Shown here piece by piece: positions 48,756-62,226 of a DNA stretch of 64,000 bases. Position numbers and translations under genes: made by a program. Below the pieces are notes generated by a model. The model was not told where the DNA came from and made no database searches. It saw only the letters and a program-made list of their open reading frames with translations. Position 1 is the first letter of the stretch; each line of letters starts with the position of its first letter. The DNA comes from Euglena gracilis (Eukaryota; Euglenozoa; Euglenophyceae; Euglenales; Euglenaceae): NCBI GenBank assembly GCA_900893395.1, contig CAAHFI010550732.1, forward strand, positions 1-64,000, in the 5' to 3' direction.

Positions 48756-49498
48756 TGGCACCACAAGGCGTGGAGTATGCGGCTTAATTTGACTCAACGC
48801 GGGGAATGTTACCAGGTCAGGACGCAACTGGGATTGACAGATTGAGAGCTCTTTCTTGATCTTGTGGACGGTGGTGCATGGCCGCTCCTGATTGGTGGAG
48901 TGATTTGTCTGGTTGATTCCGATAACGAGTGAGACATCTGCCTCCCACTAGCCTGAGGCTCGCATTTGGTAGGGTTCGGCTGCTCGGTGGCAGCCCCCTG
49001 GCAACAGGGGGAGATGTACCGGTGCATGCTCCCGAGAGCCTCCAGTTCAGCTTCTCTGAGGTGCTGTGTCCGCCACAAAGGGCATGCATGCTAGAGCCAA
49101 CAGCAGGTCTGTGATGCTCCCAGATGTCCTGGGCCGCACGCGCACTACATTGTCACAGTGAAGGTGTCGACATGCCCACTCCGGTGGGCCCTGGCCTGAA
49201 GAGGCTGGGAAATCCTGCAAGCCTGTGACGTACTGGGGATAGATGGTTGCAACTGTCTGCCTTGAACGTGGAATGCCTAGTATGCCTGGGTCATCAGCCC
49301 AGACCGATTGTGTCCCTGCCATTTGTACACACCGCCCGTCGTTGCTACCGATGGTGGCTGGATAGAGTCATCAGGAGGTTGTGGAGGCGGCCTCTCGGGG
49401 CAGTAGAGCATCCCAGCCGAAATTGGACGATGTCCAGCCACTAGAGGAAGCAAAAGTCGTAACAAGGTTGCTGTAGGTGAACCTGCAGCAGGATCATT
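47195..49498 (+). rRNA. 18S (SSU) rRNA, copy 5
   Basis: 2304 bp, same ends and length as the reference copy. Confidence 0.97.
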
Positions 49499-50682
49499 GC
49501 AGTCGAGAGATCTCTCGTTGTCGATGTCGTTGCTGGGACCCGGTGGGTCCCGGCCAAGGAGTGAAGCAGTGCTGTGTCGTGACGGTGCCTGCAGGGTCCC
49601 AGCTCTCTGCTTGGGACCTGGGGTGGTCGAGCCACACCCCACGGAGAAGCCTCTCTCACGGTCCCGTTGCAGTGCCCGTCCAGTCACTCGACGTTGTTTG
49701 GTTGCCACAGAAACCCAGTGCTCAGTCGACCGTCGTGTTGTGGGGTCAGCCTACTCTCGATACAGAACCCCCACACCGACGACAAGCCTCCGTTGCAGTG
49801 TTCTGATCCCCCGACGTTGTCCCCAGACCAAGCCACAAAGAGACCTCCTGAATGGAACCACACCGAGGGCTCTCCTCGACCTCGGAACGGTGTTGTTGTG
49901 CTGGTCTTGGCTGGGGTCAACCATCCCGGAGCAGTGTGGGAACGGAGGATTTGGGATGCTGACCGTGTTCCCCTGAGAAAGTGCAGTCGTTTTCGACTTA
50001 TGCATTTTCGGAATCCCCGGTGGAGTGTCGGGATTTCGGATTTGCAGTGCTGCCGAAGTGCTGACGAAGTCCGGGTGGCTGGGACCCGAAGTGCCGATAC
50101 TATCGGCTTCGCTGAACGGCATTTCCCTGATAGACTGATACAGTAGTACTGTATCAGGGAATCCGATCCGGAATTTGTCAGAGTCGGAGTACTACACTTT
50201 TCTCAGGCGGGCCGGTTTCTGCGCGGAGACTAATACATAGGGAACCCCCCCCTCCGGAGTCACCTCCGGAGGTCCGAGAAATCGGAAGGGGGCACAACCC
50301 TGGGCAGACGGGTCGGTCTGCCACCGGAGTCCTTGGCCAACGACCAGGCAGGGGTCAGCCAAGGGGCCGGATTTCGTGGCCAAGGATCGGTGGGGATGGA
50401 CTCCCACCGACGGCCCAGCTGTTGAATTGGCATTCGAGTGGTGGCAAAGCTGTGCAAACAGAGACCAAACCGTTGAATCGTGGCCAAGGATGGTGGAGGT
50501 GGACTCTTCACCGGAGGCCCAGCTGTTGATGGCAGTCCATCGGTGGAAAGGCTTGAAACAGAGACCAAAACCGTTGAACGTTGCTGTCGAACCCAGCCAA
50601 GGGGTCAAACCCGAGGCTGGGTGAGAGAGGGTCTGACCAACCCTCCGATGAAGTCACGGTCGAAGGAGTCGTCTGGCAAAGA
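49499..50682 (+). other. ITS1, copy 5
   Basis: 1184 bp; IGS-related block from about 49970. Confidence 0.88.
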
Positions 50683-50848
50683 GCTTACCTGTTGTGGTGG
50701 ATGTCTTGGCCCAGGTTCTGAGGAAGGACACAGCAGCCTTGCGATACGTTCGGTGATACGCAGAGTCTTGTGATCTGGACAAAGGAACAGCTTCGAACGC
50801 AACTGGCCAGCAAGGGGTTCCCCCCGAGCTGCCTGTGCGCCAGTGTTG
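50683..50848 (+). rRNA. 5.8S rRNA (LSU1), copy 5
   Basis: Same as the reference copy; ends estimated. Confidence 0.85.
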
Positions 50849-51184
50849 GATGGACGGGAGCAGGTGGATCCATTGCTGGCAATGATCCCCTCTCCCCAAG
50901 TGGTGCTCCGATGATCGGTGGTGGTGTTGCCTGGCCCTGCCAGGTCGATGCCATTGCCGGTGTGTTGATTGTTGGCTGTCCGAGTGGATCGATCGACCGA
51001 TGCAACGGAGGTGTGGCACGGTCGAGGTGCAGGGGCCTCCGGCTCCTGCCCCAGTAACCGATGGCTGAAACTTGTGGCTCTCCCAAGCAACGATGCATCT
51101 GCCTCGAACCACTGTCGGTCCCTCGGCCCAGAGATGGGCAGTCAACAGGCAAGGTCCCAGTGACCCTCTGCCTACAACTGGTCG
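50849..51184 (+). other. ITS2, copy 5
   Basis: 336 bp spacer. No gene seen. Confidence 0.8.
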
Positions 51185-54100
51185 TGTGACCTGGCGCACA
51201 TGGAATGACCCACCGAACTTAAGCATATCACTCAGTGGAGGAACAGCAAGCAACCTCGATTGCTGCAGTAATGGCGAATGAACGAGCAGGACCCACGGCT
51301 CTTCCTGAAAATGGGCTTCCTGACTCGAGGACCCCGACTTTAGGTCACCTGTGTGGTGCCTGGGTTGTGGTGCATCTCGATCGGCTTTCGTTGGAATCCA
51401 GCAAACCCTGTGGGCTATGGAGCAGTTGGCTGTGTCTCGGTGCTTCCCAGTACCAAGAAGAGTCCTGGAATGGACCCACGAAACAGGGAGACTGTCCCGT
51501 ATGGCTGAACCGTGTGCTGGGATCACTGGGATGTGGCTGGCTGTATCCCCGAGTAGAGTGGCTTGGGACTGCAGTTTGAAGAGTGACGTGTATCCGTCAC
51601 AAGGTGGCATACAGACCTGGGACCGATAGTGCACAAGTAGAGTGATCGAAGGATGCAAAGAACTCCGCGAAGAGGGTTAAAAGTCCCTGAAGCCGCAACA
51701 GGATCGGTGGTGTGCAGTGCTGTATCGTTCTAGATCTGACCAAGCGTCTCTGGGTCAGCCCAGGGCTGGCCACCGAGCCCCTGTCTCCGGACAGGGATGA
51801 CTATCGTGGCAGCCCCGTGGTGGCAGCTCCGCCTGCCAGGACCTGGAGTTTGCGAGTGAGACATTCAACCAAGTGTGGGAATCGTGACGGACCGACCCCG
51901 GTCAACGGTGGTCTTGTTGTGTGGCTGAACGGTCTCCAAGCAGAGTGTGCCAGAGGCCTCCCACACCACTGCCCTGTTGCATCGGGTGTTCGATGCCGGT
52001 CGATGGTTGTTGCTGCTTGTCCTCGATCCCGGTGTGTCTTCGGACATGTCGGTCGCTGGTGGTTGGGCTGGATTCGGGGTGTGCTTGGCTGCACCGGGGG
52101 CTGCACCGTTCTGACGGTGGTCCCCTTGCTGGCTGCACCGTCCCCCAGCCTGACCCCAGTGAGAAATTGGCAGCAGAGCTTGGCACCCCTCCTTGCAGTG
52201 CTGCTCTCTGCCCGTCTCGAAACACGGACCAAGGAGTCTAAGGAGCTTGCCAGTCGGATGGCTGATCCAAAACCTCTTCTGAGGCGTGGTGAAGGCAACT
52301 ATCCTTCCAGATGGGGCTAGTCTCTGCATGGAACGACCGGACCCGAAGTCCAGTGGACAGGGTTTCGAGTGCTTGCAAGGTCCTTGGGACCCGAAAGGTG
52401 GTGAACTATACCGTTCTACGGTGAAGCCATGGGAAACTGTGGTGGAAGCCGGTCGCTGTTCTGACGTGCAAATTGTGTAGCCTGAGTGCGGCATAGGGGT
52501 GAAAGGCCAATCGAGCCACCTAGTAGCTGGTTCCCTTCGAAGTTTCCCTCAGGATAGCTGGGATCCAATGATGCAAAGCTTGTATGTGACTGGTTGCATC
52601 CGGTAAAGCAACGCATGAGAGGCCAACCCTGGGGAGCCCAGCTCCTCAACCTATCCTCGAACTGTGAATGGGTGCGGACAACCCAGGCATGCTTCTTTGC
52701 CACGACAGGAGGCTGTGTAACAGCAGTTCTCCCCGTCTTCTGAGCATGTTCGTCCCGTAGTTGCAACTGGCTGTACGTTGCTGGTGACGTGTCGTGGGGT
52801 CAGGCCAAGGGAGTCGGTGGCACCCCAAGCCAGACCCGGATCCTCTGGGGTGAAGCAGAGAGAACCCAGCTCCAGAGGGGAAGGCAATGGCAGAACGGTG
52901 GCCTCGAGGCTGTCCCCCGACTGTTACCCGGACCCTTCGTGGTTCGATCCCAGTGAACGAGTCGTTGCAAGACTGTCGTTGAACAATGGATCCTACGTGG
53001 ACCATGACTGGTAAGCAGTGCTGGTGATGCGGGGTGCTCCGAGAGCAGACTTACAGATCCCGAGTGCTGGCTCATACTCAGATCCCACAAAGGATGTTGC
53101 TTACTACGGATAGCAGGTCGGTGGCCATGAAGGTTGGAACCCGCTGAGGAATGTGTAACAACTCACCTGCCGAAGTGCGCAGCTCCGAAAATGGATGGTG
53201 CCCAAGTCAGTGTGTCTCCCTTACAGTCTGCCATCGATGTGGCAGCCAAGGCAGAGCATCGTTGTGTAGAAAGGGCATGGACAACAGCTGATCGTGTTGG
53301 GATTGATCCCGGCTTGAGGCGTTGCCCAGAGCAGATCTTGGTTGTAGTAGCGAGTACTCCACCTGGAGAGGAGTGGCAACACAACCCCGCTGTGTGCGGT
53401 TGAGGACTGGAGTGGAGCAGGTTTCCACACCAAACAGCCGTTGAATGTGGGTCAACCGACCGTGAGCCAAGTGGTAAGTTCACCGAACAACCAAAGCTGC
53501 CTCGATCTGCCTGACCTCAACCCCTGTGGTGGGGCCTCGACGTGGTGTGCATGCCACTGGAGAGAGCAACAACCAAGCTGCCCCCGTCGTTGGATTCCCT
53601 TGCAGGGGAGCTGAGAGAGGAGCAGAGCATCGGGCAGGAATGGCAAACAGGCAAGTGCGAGCAAGATTCTACTGTCATGGGCTAGAGGTCCCTTCGGGTC
53701 GGTGGCGACACCCCCAAGGCAGCCCCTCCAGGCATCGAACCAGTGAATCCCCTGTGGAGTTCTCGTTTCCTCCTGATGCAGACTCACGCGGGCTATCGAT
53801 CGGCATGACAGATGGTGGTGTATGCCCTTCGCTCAGCAAGGCGGTGTGGTCTCCACACCGATGGCAGTCCTGATTACAACATCCGACACAAAGTCGAACG
53901 TGTCAAAGTGTGTGCAAAGTGGCAGTCACTGGTTCCAATGAACAGCCTGAAGGATTCTCGTGCCTCAGGACCCTTGTGTCCGTACTGCATCACCGCAGCC
54001 GGTCTCCTCGACTAGACGTCGCTTGTCCACGGACGAAATGCAGCTAAGGGAAGTCGGCAAACTGGCCGTGCACCTTTGGAAGATACGGTGGCTCCAGAGG

Positions 54101-54411
54101 CCAAGTCAGCAGGCCCTGTCGTGGGGGTTGTGGGAGTTACGGTCGATCACCCTGTGGGATGGCCTCTCGGGGCCGTTCTGCGGGGCTGTCTTCGCCGTGG
54201 CCTCTGCTTCATCCCGGACAGGGGCAACCCTTCGGGTCCTCGTGGCCTGTAGGGCCGACCTGTTGACTAACCAGTGGCTCGTGTGGAACTGTTGCTGTGC
54301 AGGGGAATCTGACTGTTTAATTGAAACCCAGCTTTGTGAAGGGACCAGCTGGCTGGTTCCGTGAGGTGACTTCTGCCCAGTGCTCTGATTGTCAATGCGA
54401 AGAGATTCAGC

Positions 54412-54472
<61 letters not shown>

Positions 54473-55277
54473 ACCAATTATTGACGCGCATGAATGGATC
54501 AACGAGATTCCTGCTGTCCCTAGTCGCTGTCTGGTGAACCAACAACCAAGGGAACGGGCTTGGATGTGTCAGCGGGGAAAGAAGACCCTGTTGAGTTTGA
54601 CTCTAGTTTGATACTGTGCAACAACATGTGGGGCGTAGCATAGGTGGGAGGTGAGTGCCACCAACGAAGGCCACCGACTGCCTAAGGCAACAACCCCGAG
54701 TGGAGAAGAGGGCTTGCCCTACGGTCAGTTGTGTGTGCTGGAGACGGCAATGGTGAGGCCTCTCTCTTCGGAGTGCTGGCTGACCCACGCCAAGAGATAA
54801 TCTGGTGCGAGCCTGCAGTGAAATACCACTACCTTCACCGTTGTTTTACTCATCGAGTTGCAAGAGAGCGGTGGCCATTTGGACATCGACCCTGCCCTTG
54901 TGGTGGGATCGTGGCTTTCCCCGATTCATGCACCAAGTCTGCAGCAGTCTCTGTTGTGGACGACTCTGGACGTGTCACAGTCCGATCAGCAGTCTCGAAA
55001 CATCGATCAGTTGGGGAGTTTGGCTGGGGCGGCACGCCTTTTACAACACAACGAAGGCGTCCTGAAGCATTGCTCAGGCAGAACAGAAATCTCCCAGGGA
55101 GGAGAAGGCCAAAGGTGCTGCTGATGCTGCGACTCTCAGTACGAGTCCGAAACGTGCAATCGTGGCCTAACGATCCTTTGGTCAAGTGTGCGAATTCTGG
55201 ATATCGAAGCCAGAGGTGTCAGAAAAATTACCACAGGGATAACTGGCTTGTGGCTGCCAAGCGTTCAAAGCGACGTC

Positions 55278-55309
<32 letters not shown>

Positions 55310-55358
55310 GCTTCCCACCCGCAGCCGAGTGGAAGAGTTGGATTGTTCACCCACCAAC

Positions 55359-55402
<44 letters not shown>

Positions 55403-56503
55403 TTACCCTCCTGCCACAGACAGAGCAACCTGTGCGTAGTTTACTGCAGCCCCCGGGGGCCAGGAGCTGTTGTTGTGGGCCACCAGAGTGAAGCCTCTCC
55501 CACACCACAGCCTCCGAACCCCTTCCGGAGGGTGAAGTGTATCGTCTCCCAGTGCGATGGGCGTGACAATGGCATCACATGGTAGTACGAGAGGAACCCT
55601 TGTGGCACTCCCCTGGTTTCCACCGTGAGTCGAGCGACTGGTGTAGTGAAGCTACCAAGTGACGGATACTGACTGGACGCATCTTAAGCCTGAATCCGAG
55701 ACCAGGCCTACAGCATGCCTGAACGGCCAACCCGTTGTGTTTGTGGGCTGAACCAGCCAGGTGAATCAGTGTGTGCAATTCTCCAAGTGGAGCAACCCCT
55801 GCCGACGAGGCGTGTGCAACCCCAAGGCAAGTTCCTGCAAGCTGCCCATCCCGACAGCCAACAACCGAAGGGACATCTGTGGAGCATCGAGGCAGAGCAG
55901 TACCCTTCTGGGTCTGCGCCAACACCAACTGGATCTGAACTGGCAAAGCAAGTGGCCACAGCTGAGCATTGACTGTCTGGAGAGTGTGACCCATCGTCGT
56001 GTGAAGCCTGTGCGTCAAGTGTCTTCCGGAGTGATTGCCGGCACCGGATGTGGTGTGCAGGCCTGCGAGATGGCAACATTGAGTGGGCAGGCTGCAAGCC
56101 TCCTGCCGGTCGGACAAACAGAGACCAAACACGGTTGTTGTGCTCCGGGTGAAGCATCCCAGCAGGCTTGCCCTCGGTGGGCTGCTGCCTGACCGAAGCC
56201 GAAAACAGAGAGTGACGGTTTTGTGCAAGGCGTGTGCAACGAAGGCAGAGCATCATCGATCCCACCAGCTAGAGCCAACAGTCAACGGGGTGTGCCGACC
56301 CAACACCCCGCCCAGACCAGGCTGGATCTGCGGCGAGTGTAAGTGTTCAGAGGTTATACCAGCACCGATCAGGGAAGGACACAGCAAAGTGTGGCCATCA
56401 TCCGACCAGTCGATTGTGTTGTCCGATCCGTTGAGCTCCAAGGCCGGGCTTCTGCAGGGAGTGGCTTCGGCTGCCCCTGCTGGGGCCGACCTGACAGAGT
56501 GGG
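51185..56503 (+). rRNA. Fragmented LSU rRNA region, copy 5
   Basis: 5319 bp, same length and block order as the dissected copy. Confidence 0.9.
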
Positions 56504-58246
56504 TGGTGAGAGGGGCCCCTGCAGCTTGCTGATGGAAGGGGGCCTCTCGGTGGTCTGCAGCAACCACCAAAGGCCAAGGCCTGTGTCTCAGGCCAGCTGT
56601 GTGAAGGGAGGCACACAACAACAACCGAGGATTCCGATCCCCTTGGAAAGTTCAGTAGTGCCGACTTAGAGAAATTCCACTTCGGTGGATTTCCGGAGAT
56701 CTGCCATTCAAGTCCTGCCGAAGTGAGGATGCAGTCGGGTTTCTGGGGACCCGAAGTGCTGGTGCTGTCGGCTTCGCTGAATTGGACGTTCCCTGATACT
56801 GTAGTACTGTATCAGGGAAAAAATGTCCAAATTCAGAGTCGGCCCGACAGAAAAGTGTAGTGGCTGCAGGTCCGCGGACACTATATAATAGGGGGAACCC
56901 CCCCCCGGAAACGCATGAGAGGCAAATCAGGAGGCTGACCAGGGGGCCACTGCCGAAAGGCTTCAGAGGCAGTGGAACGGCACTGAAAGGTGGTAACAAG
57001 ATACGGCTTCCTGGCCGGCGTGGAATGGTGTGCTCCGAAAGCTGTGCTCCGACAGCTGTGCAGTGACGGTGTGCTCCGTGAGCAGTGTTCCCCAAGTGAG
57101 TGTCCTGCCTATCACCCCACAGGCTAGCAGCCCGGCCTGTGGGAGGGCAGGACAGGGGTGCAAGGGCTGCCGGCCTGGACCTGCCGTGGCCAAAGGTCGT
57201 GGGCCACTGTCTCCGGACAGTGGTTCCACCGTGGAGGTGCTTCAAGCACCAGCGGCTCGGTAATTCCATCAACCAGCAGGCACCGTCATTGCAGGCAACG
57301 GTGAACGATCGTGTCGTATGCTTTGTTGGACTGTGACTCGACCGACGGGAGCAGGCAAAGTCGGGACCGGGGTAGCTGACCCCCCGGGATACAAGTCAAA
57401 GCAGCAAACGACGGAAGGCCCACTCTACGAGGTGGGGACCTTAGCCGGACGGAGTGGTGGGGAGACTTCAACACAACCCCAATCCCTCCCTGGCAAGGCA
57501 CCGATGGATCTGTGTTCGAGCTCTACCATTCGATTCCGTGACGTGTTGGCCTGACTCCACGAGCAAATGCAGCTAAGGGAACGTGAGAGCAACGGGGCAG
57601 AGCATGGACTGACCCCCCTCCGGGCAACGAGCAGCTGGGATCCGTTCAGGATCAGGCCAAACGTCACGTCGAGTCATGGGAGAGTGTACGGACTGCCATC
57701 GTGAGCCCGGTGTCGAGGCTGTCTTCTGCACAGCCTCCGCCGACCAACCAACAGCTGGAATCCCCATTCGAAACGTTGTGCTTGCTGTCAACGAAAGCTG
57801 GCATCGACCCAAAGCAACAACAGAGACCGATCAGTCGGAGGATTGTGTTCGGAGAGAGAGCAAGCCCCACGGGGCCGAAGCAGTCTGCTAGAGCCAACAG
57901 CCAAGGGAACCTGTGTGTGAGAAGCCTGGGCTTCACGTCGATGGTCGATGGTCTAGTGTCTCGGGGCCAGGGGAACCCCACGGTGTGTCGAAGCTTCACC
58001 CAATCGAGCCACCAACGATGTCGATGTGTTGACCGGGCTCCACCGTCAGGGCCCCCTCTGTGAGAGCCTCGGATTGAGCAGTGCAAATCAGTGAACCGTT
58101 GTGGTGTGAGACGAAATCAGGCCTCCCCTCTCGTGTCAGCAACGAGAGGGGACTGCAAGGCCAGGCTAACGTTGCCGTGTTGTGAATGTCGTCTGGTTTT
58201 TCGGCAGGAACCCTGCAAGGGGGGGAATGCTGGGAACGGACCGACG
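56504..58246 (+). other. Intergenic spacer (IGS), copy 6
   Basis: 1743 bp. The C run near 57380 is one longer than in copies 3-5, and a C is missing near 58211. Palindrome about 56789-56844. Confidence 0.85.
56882..56891 (+). promoter_or_regulatory. TATA-like candidate Pol I initiation site, copy 6
   Basis: Same sequence and position relative to 18S. Inferred only. Confidence 0.35.
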
Positions 58247-59769
58247 AATCTGGTTGATCCTGCCAGCAGTCATATGCTTTGTTCAAGGGCTAAGCCATGC
58301 ACGTCTCAGCGCAAACGGAGTGACAGTGGATCTGTGAATGGCTCCTTACATCAGCAGTCATCTACGTGATAGAGTGTGCTCGGTCCACCTGCAAGGACCC
58401 CATTGGACATCCACCAAAACCTTGTGGCTAATACACGTTCGACCCAGTCAGCCATGCAACACTCGGCAGGGATCCTGTCTCCGGACAGTCCCTTCACCGG
58501 TGGTGGCGGATGTATGCCCAGCTGATACGAAGACCAGCGGCCGCAAGGCCAGTGTGTTGGCATGGTTGACTCAGGCTGGCCCTCCGTGGCCGCAGTGCTG
58601 GTGGATTTCGTGCATGCCTCGTGCATGCCCCACTTGATCGCAAGAGCTTCTGACCTATCAGCTTGACTGTGGTGTATCGGACCACAGTGGCCTTGACGGG
58701 TAACGGAGAATCAGGGTTCGATTCCGGAGAGGGAGCCTGAGAGACGGCTACCACTACCAAGGTGGGCAGCAGGCACGCAAATTGCCCCATGCAAAGACAG
58801 TCTGTGAGGCAGCGACGAACAGTAGCAACCCCGTCGGCCTTACGTGCCGATGGGGCTTGGAATGGACGCTATCCAAAGACAGCCGTGAGTATCAACCGGA
58901 GGGCAAGTCTGGTGCCAGCAGCTGCGGTAATTCCAGCTCCGAGGGCGTATACTAACATTGCTGCTGTTAAAACACTTGTAGTCTGCCTACGGGCTGCAGG
59001 TCTGCTGGGTGGCCGGTTTGTTGTTTCTCTGGCCAGGGAAGGACCTCGGTTCGACCCTGTGTTGGGCTGCAACGGCTGGACTCAACCCCCAGTGGTACGT
59101 CCCGCGCCACCTCTCAGTCGATGGTGAGATCTGCTCCTGCCAAAAGTCTGCTTCACTGCAGGCCAAAGCGGTTTATGCCTCCCGCACTGGCAACGGACAC
59201 CAACAGGGGACCCAGCCTCGAGCTGGGTAGTCTACCTCTGGTCCACCACCGGAGCCCACCGTCTTCGACACCCTGGAAAACTCAGTGTGCTCAAAGCATC
59301 CCCGCGACGGCTGAATGTCCATCCATGGAATGTCAAGGCATCGACCAAGTGTGGCATTGGAGTTGTGCTGGCCTTGGGGCCCACTCTGGACAACCTGGTG
59401 GTGTGTTCCTGCAGGATCAACAGGATCGTTGCCCTGCCTGGCCTTCGGGTCTCGTCAGGCTTCGTCCCCTGTCCCTGCAGCTTGCACCCATCGATCGTAA
59501 GTGATGGACTGTTCGGGGTGAAAGATACGGGAGCGCCAGAGGTGAAATTCTTAGATCGCTGCCAGATCCACTGCAGCGAAGGCGTTCTGCAAGTGCACGT
59601 CCGTCGATCAAGAATGAGAGTTCGGGGAGCAAAGATGATCAGACACCGTCGTAGTCCGGCCACTGTAAACGATGCCGGCCAGGCCTTGGCAGAGCAAGAA
59701 TCCTAGACTCTGTCAGGGCCACTCCTCCACAACGAGAAATCCACAGCCTGTGGGTTCAGGGGGAGTACT

Positions 59770-59803
<34 letters not shown>

Positions 59804-60545
59804 TGGCACCACAAGGCGTGGAGTATGCGGCTTAATTTGACTCAACGCGGGGAATGTTACCAGGTCAGGACGCAACTGGGATTGACAGATTGAGAGCTCT
59901 TTCTTGATCTTGTGGACGGTGGTGCATGGCCGCTCCTGATTGGTGGAGTGATTTGTCTGGTTGATTCCGATAACGAGTGAGACATCTGCCTCCCACTAGC
60001 CTGAGGCTCGCATTTGGTAGGGTTCGGCTGCTCGGTGGCAGCCCCCTGGCAACAGGGGGAGATGTACCGGTGCATGCTCCCGAGAGCCTCCAGTTCAGCT
60101 TCTCTGAGGTGCTGTGTCCGCCACAAAGGGCATGCATGCTAGAGCCAACAGCAGGTCTGTGATGCTCCCAGATGTCCTGGGCCGCACGCGCACTACATTG
60201 TCACAGTGAAGGTGTCGACATGCCCACTCCGGTGGGCCTGGCCTGAAGAGGCTGGGAAATCCTGCAAGCCTGTGACGTACTGGGGATAGATGGTTGCAAC
60301 TGTCTGCCTTGAACGTGGAATGCCTAGTATGCCTGGGTCATCAGCCCAGACCGATTGTGTCCCTGCCATTTGTACACACCCGCCGTCGTTGCTACCGATG
60401 GTGGCTGGATAGAGTCATCAGGAGGTTGTGGAGGCGGCCTCTCGGGGCAGTAGAGCATCCCAGCCGAAATTGGACGATGTCCAGCCACTAGAGGAAGCAA
60501 AAGTCGTAACAAGGTTGCTGTAGGTGAACCTGCAGCAGGATCATT
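58247..60545 (+). rRNA. 18S (SSU) rRNA, copy 6
   Basis: 2299 bp, five bases short of the central copies. Single bases are missing near 59103, 59108, 59506, 59728 and 60237. In addition, the universal word ACACACCGCCCGTCG reads ACACACCCGCCGTCG at 60374-60388. These are typical long-read consensus slips rather than biology. Confidence 0.95.
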
Positions 60546-61726
60546 GCAGTCGAGAGATCTCTCGTTGTCGATGTCGTTGCTGGGACCCGGTGGGTCCCGG
60601 CCAAGGAGTGAAGCAGTGCTGTGTCGTGACGGTGCCTGCAGGGTCCCAGCTCTCTGCTTGGGACCTGGGGTGGTCGAGCCACACCCCACGGAGAAGCCTC
60701 TCTCACGGTCCCGTTGCAGTGCCCGTCCAGTCACTCGACGTTGTTTGGTTGCCACAGAAACCCAGTGCTCAGTCGACCGTCGTGTTGTGGGGTCAGCCTA
60801 CTCTCGATACAGAACCCCACACCGACGACAAGCCTCCGTTGCAGTGTTCTGATCCCCCGACGTTGTCCCCAGACCAAGCCACAAAGAGACCTCCTGAATG
60901 GAACCACACCGAGGGCTCTCCTCGACCTCGGAACGGTGTTGTTGTGCTGGTCTTGGCTGGGGTCAACCATCCCGGAGCAGTGTGGGAACGGAGGATTTGG
61001 GATGCTGACCGTGTTCCCCTGAGAAAGTGCAGTCGTTTTCGACTTATGCATTTTCGGAATCCCCGGTGGAGTGTCGGGATTTCGGATTTGCAGTGCTGCC
61101 GAAGTGCTGACGAAGTCCGGGTGGCTGGGACCCGAAGTGCCGATACTATCGGCTTCGCTGAACGGCATTTCCCTGATAGACTGATACAGTAGTACTGTAT
61201 CAGGGAATCCGATCCGGAATTTGTCAGAGTCGGAGTACTACACTTTTCTCAGGCGGGCCGGTTTCTGCGCGAGACTAATACATAGGGAACCCCCCCCCTC
61301 CGGAGTCACCTCCGGAGGTCCGAGAAATCGGAAGGGGCACAACCCTGGGCAACGGGTCGGTCTGCCACCGGAGTCCTTGGCCAACGACCAGGCAGGGGTC
61401 AGCCAAGGGGCCGGATTTCGTGGCCAAGGATCGGTGGGGATGGACTCCCACCGACGGCCCAGCTGTTGAATTGGCATTCGAGTGGTGGCAAAGCTGTGCA
61501 AACAGAGACCAAACCGTTGAATCGTGGCCAAGGATGGTGGAGGTGGACTCTTCACCGGAGGCCCAGCTGTTGATGGCAGTCCATCGGTGGAAAGGCTTGA
61601 AACAGAGACCAAAACCGTTGAACGTTGCTGTCGAACCCAGCCAAGGGGTCAAACCCGAGGCTGGGTGAGAGAGGGTCTGACCAACCCTCCGATGAAGTCA
61701 CGGTCGAAGGAGTCGTCTGGCAAAGA
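60546..61726 (+). other. ITS1, copy 6
   Basis: 1181 bp. Several single-base indels against the central copies in the 61270-61355 stretch. Confidence 0.86.
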
Positions 61727-61892
61727 GCTTACCTGTTGTGGTGGATGTCTTGGCCCAGGTTCTGAGGAAGGACACAGCAGCCTTGCGATACGTTCGGTGA
61801 TACGCAGAGTCTTGTGATCTGGACAAAGGAACAGCTTCGAACGCAACTGGCCAGCAAGGGGTTCCCCCCGAGCTGCCTGTGCGCCAGTGTTG
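61727..61892 (+). rRNA. 5.8S rRNA (LSU1), copy 6
   Basis: Same length as the reference; ends estimated. Confidence 0.85.
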
Positions 61893-62226
61893 GATGGACG
61901 GGAGCAGGTGGATCCATTGCTGGCAATGATCCCTCTCCCCAAGTGGTGCTCCGATGATCGGTGGTGGTGTTGCCTGGCCCTGCCAGGTCGATGCCATTGC
62001 CGGTGTGTTGATTGTTGGCTGTCCGAGTGGATCGATCGACCGATGCAACGGAGGTGTGGCACGGTCGAGGTGCAGGGGCCTCCGGCTCCTGCCCAGTAAC
62101 CGATGGCTGAAACTTGTGGCTCTCCCAAGCAACGATGCATCTGCCTCGAACCACTGTCGGTCCCTCGGCCCAGAGATGGGCAGTCAACAGGCAAGGTCCC
62201 AGTGACCCTCTGCCTACAACTGGTCG
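61893..62226 (+). other. ITS2, copy 6
   Basis: 334 bp; two C bases fewer (near 61930 and 62093) than the other copies. No gene seen. Confidence 0.8.
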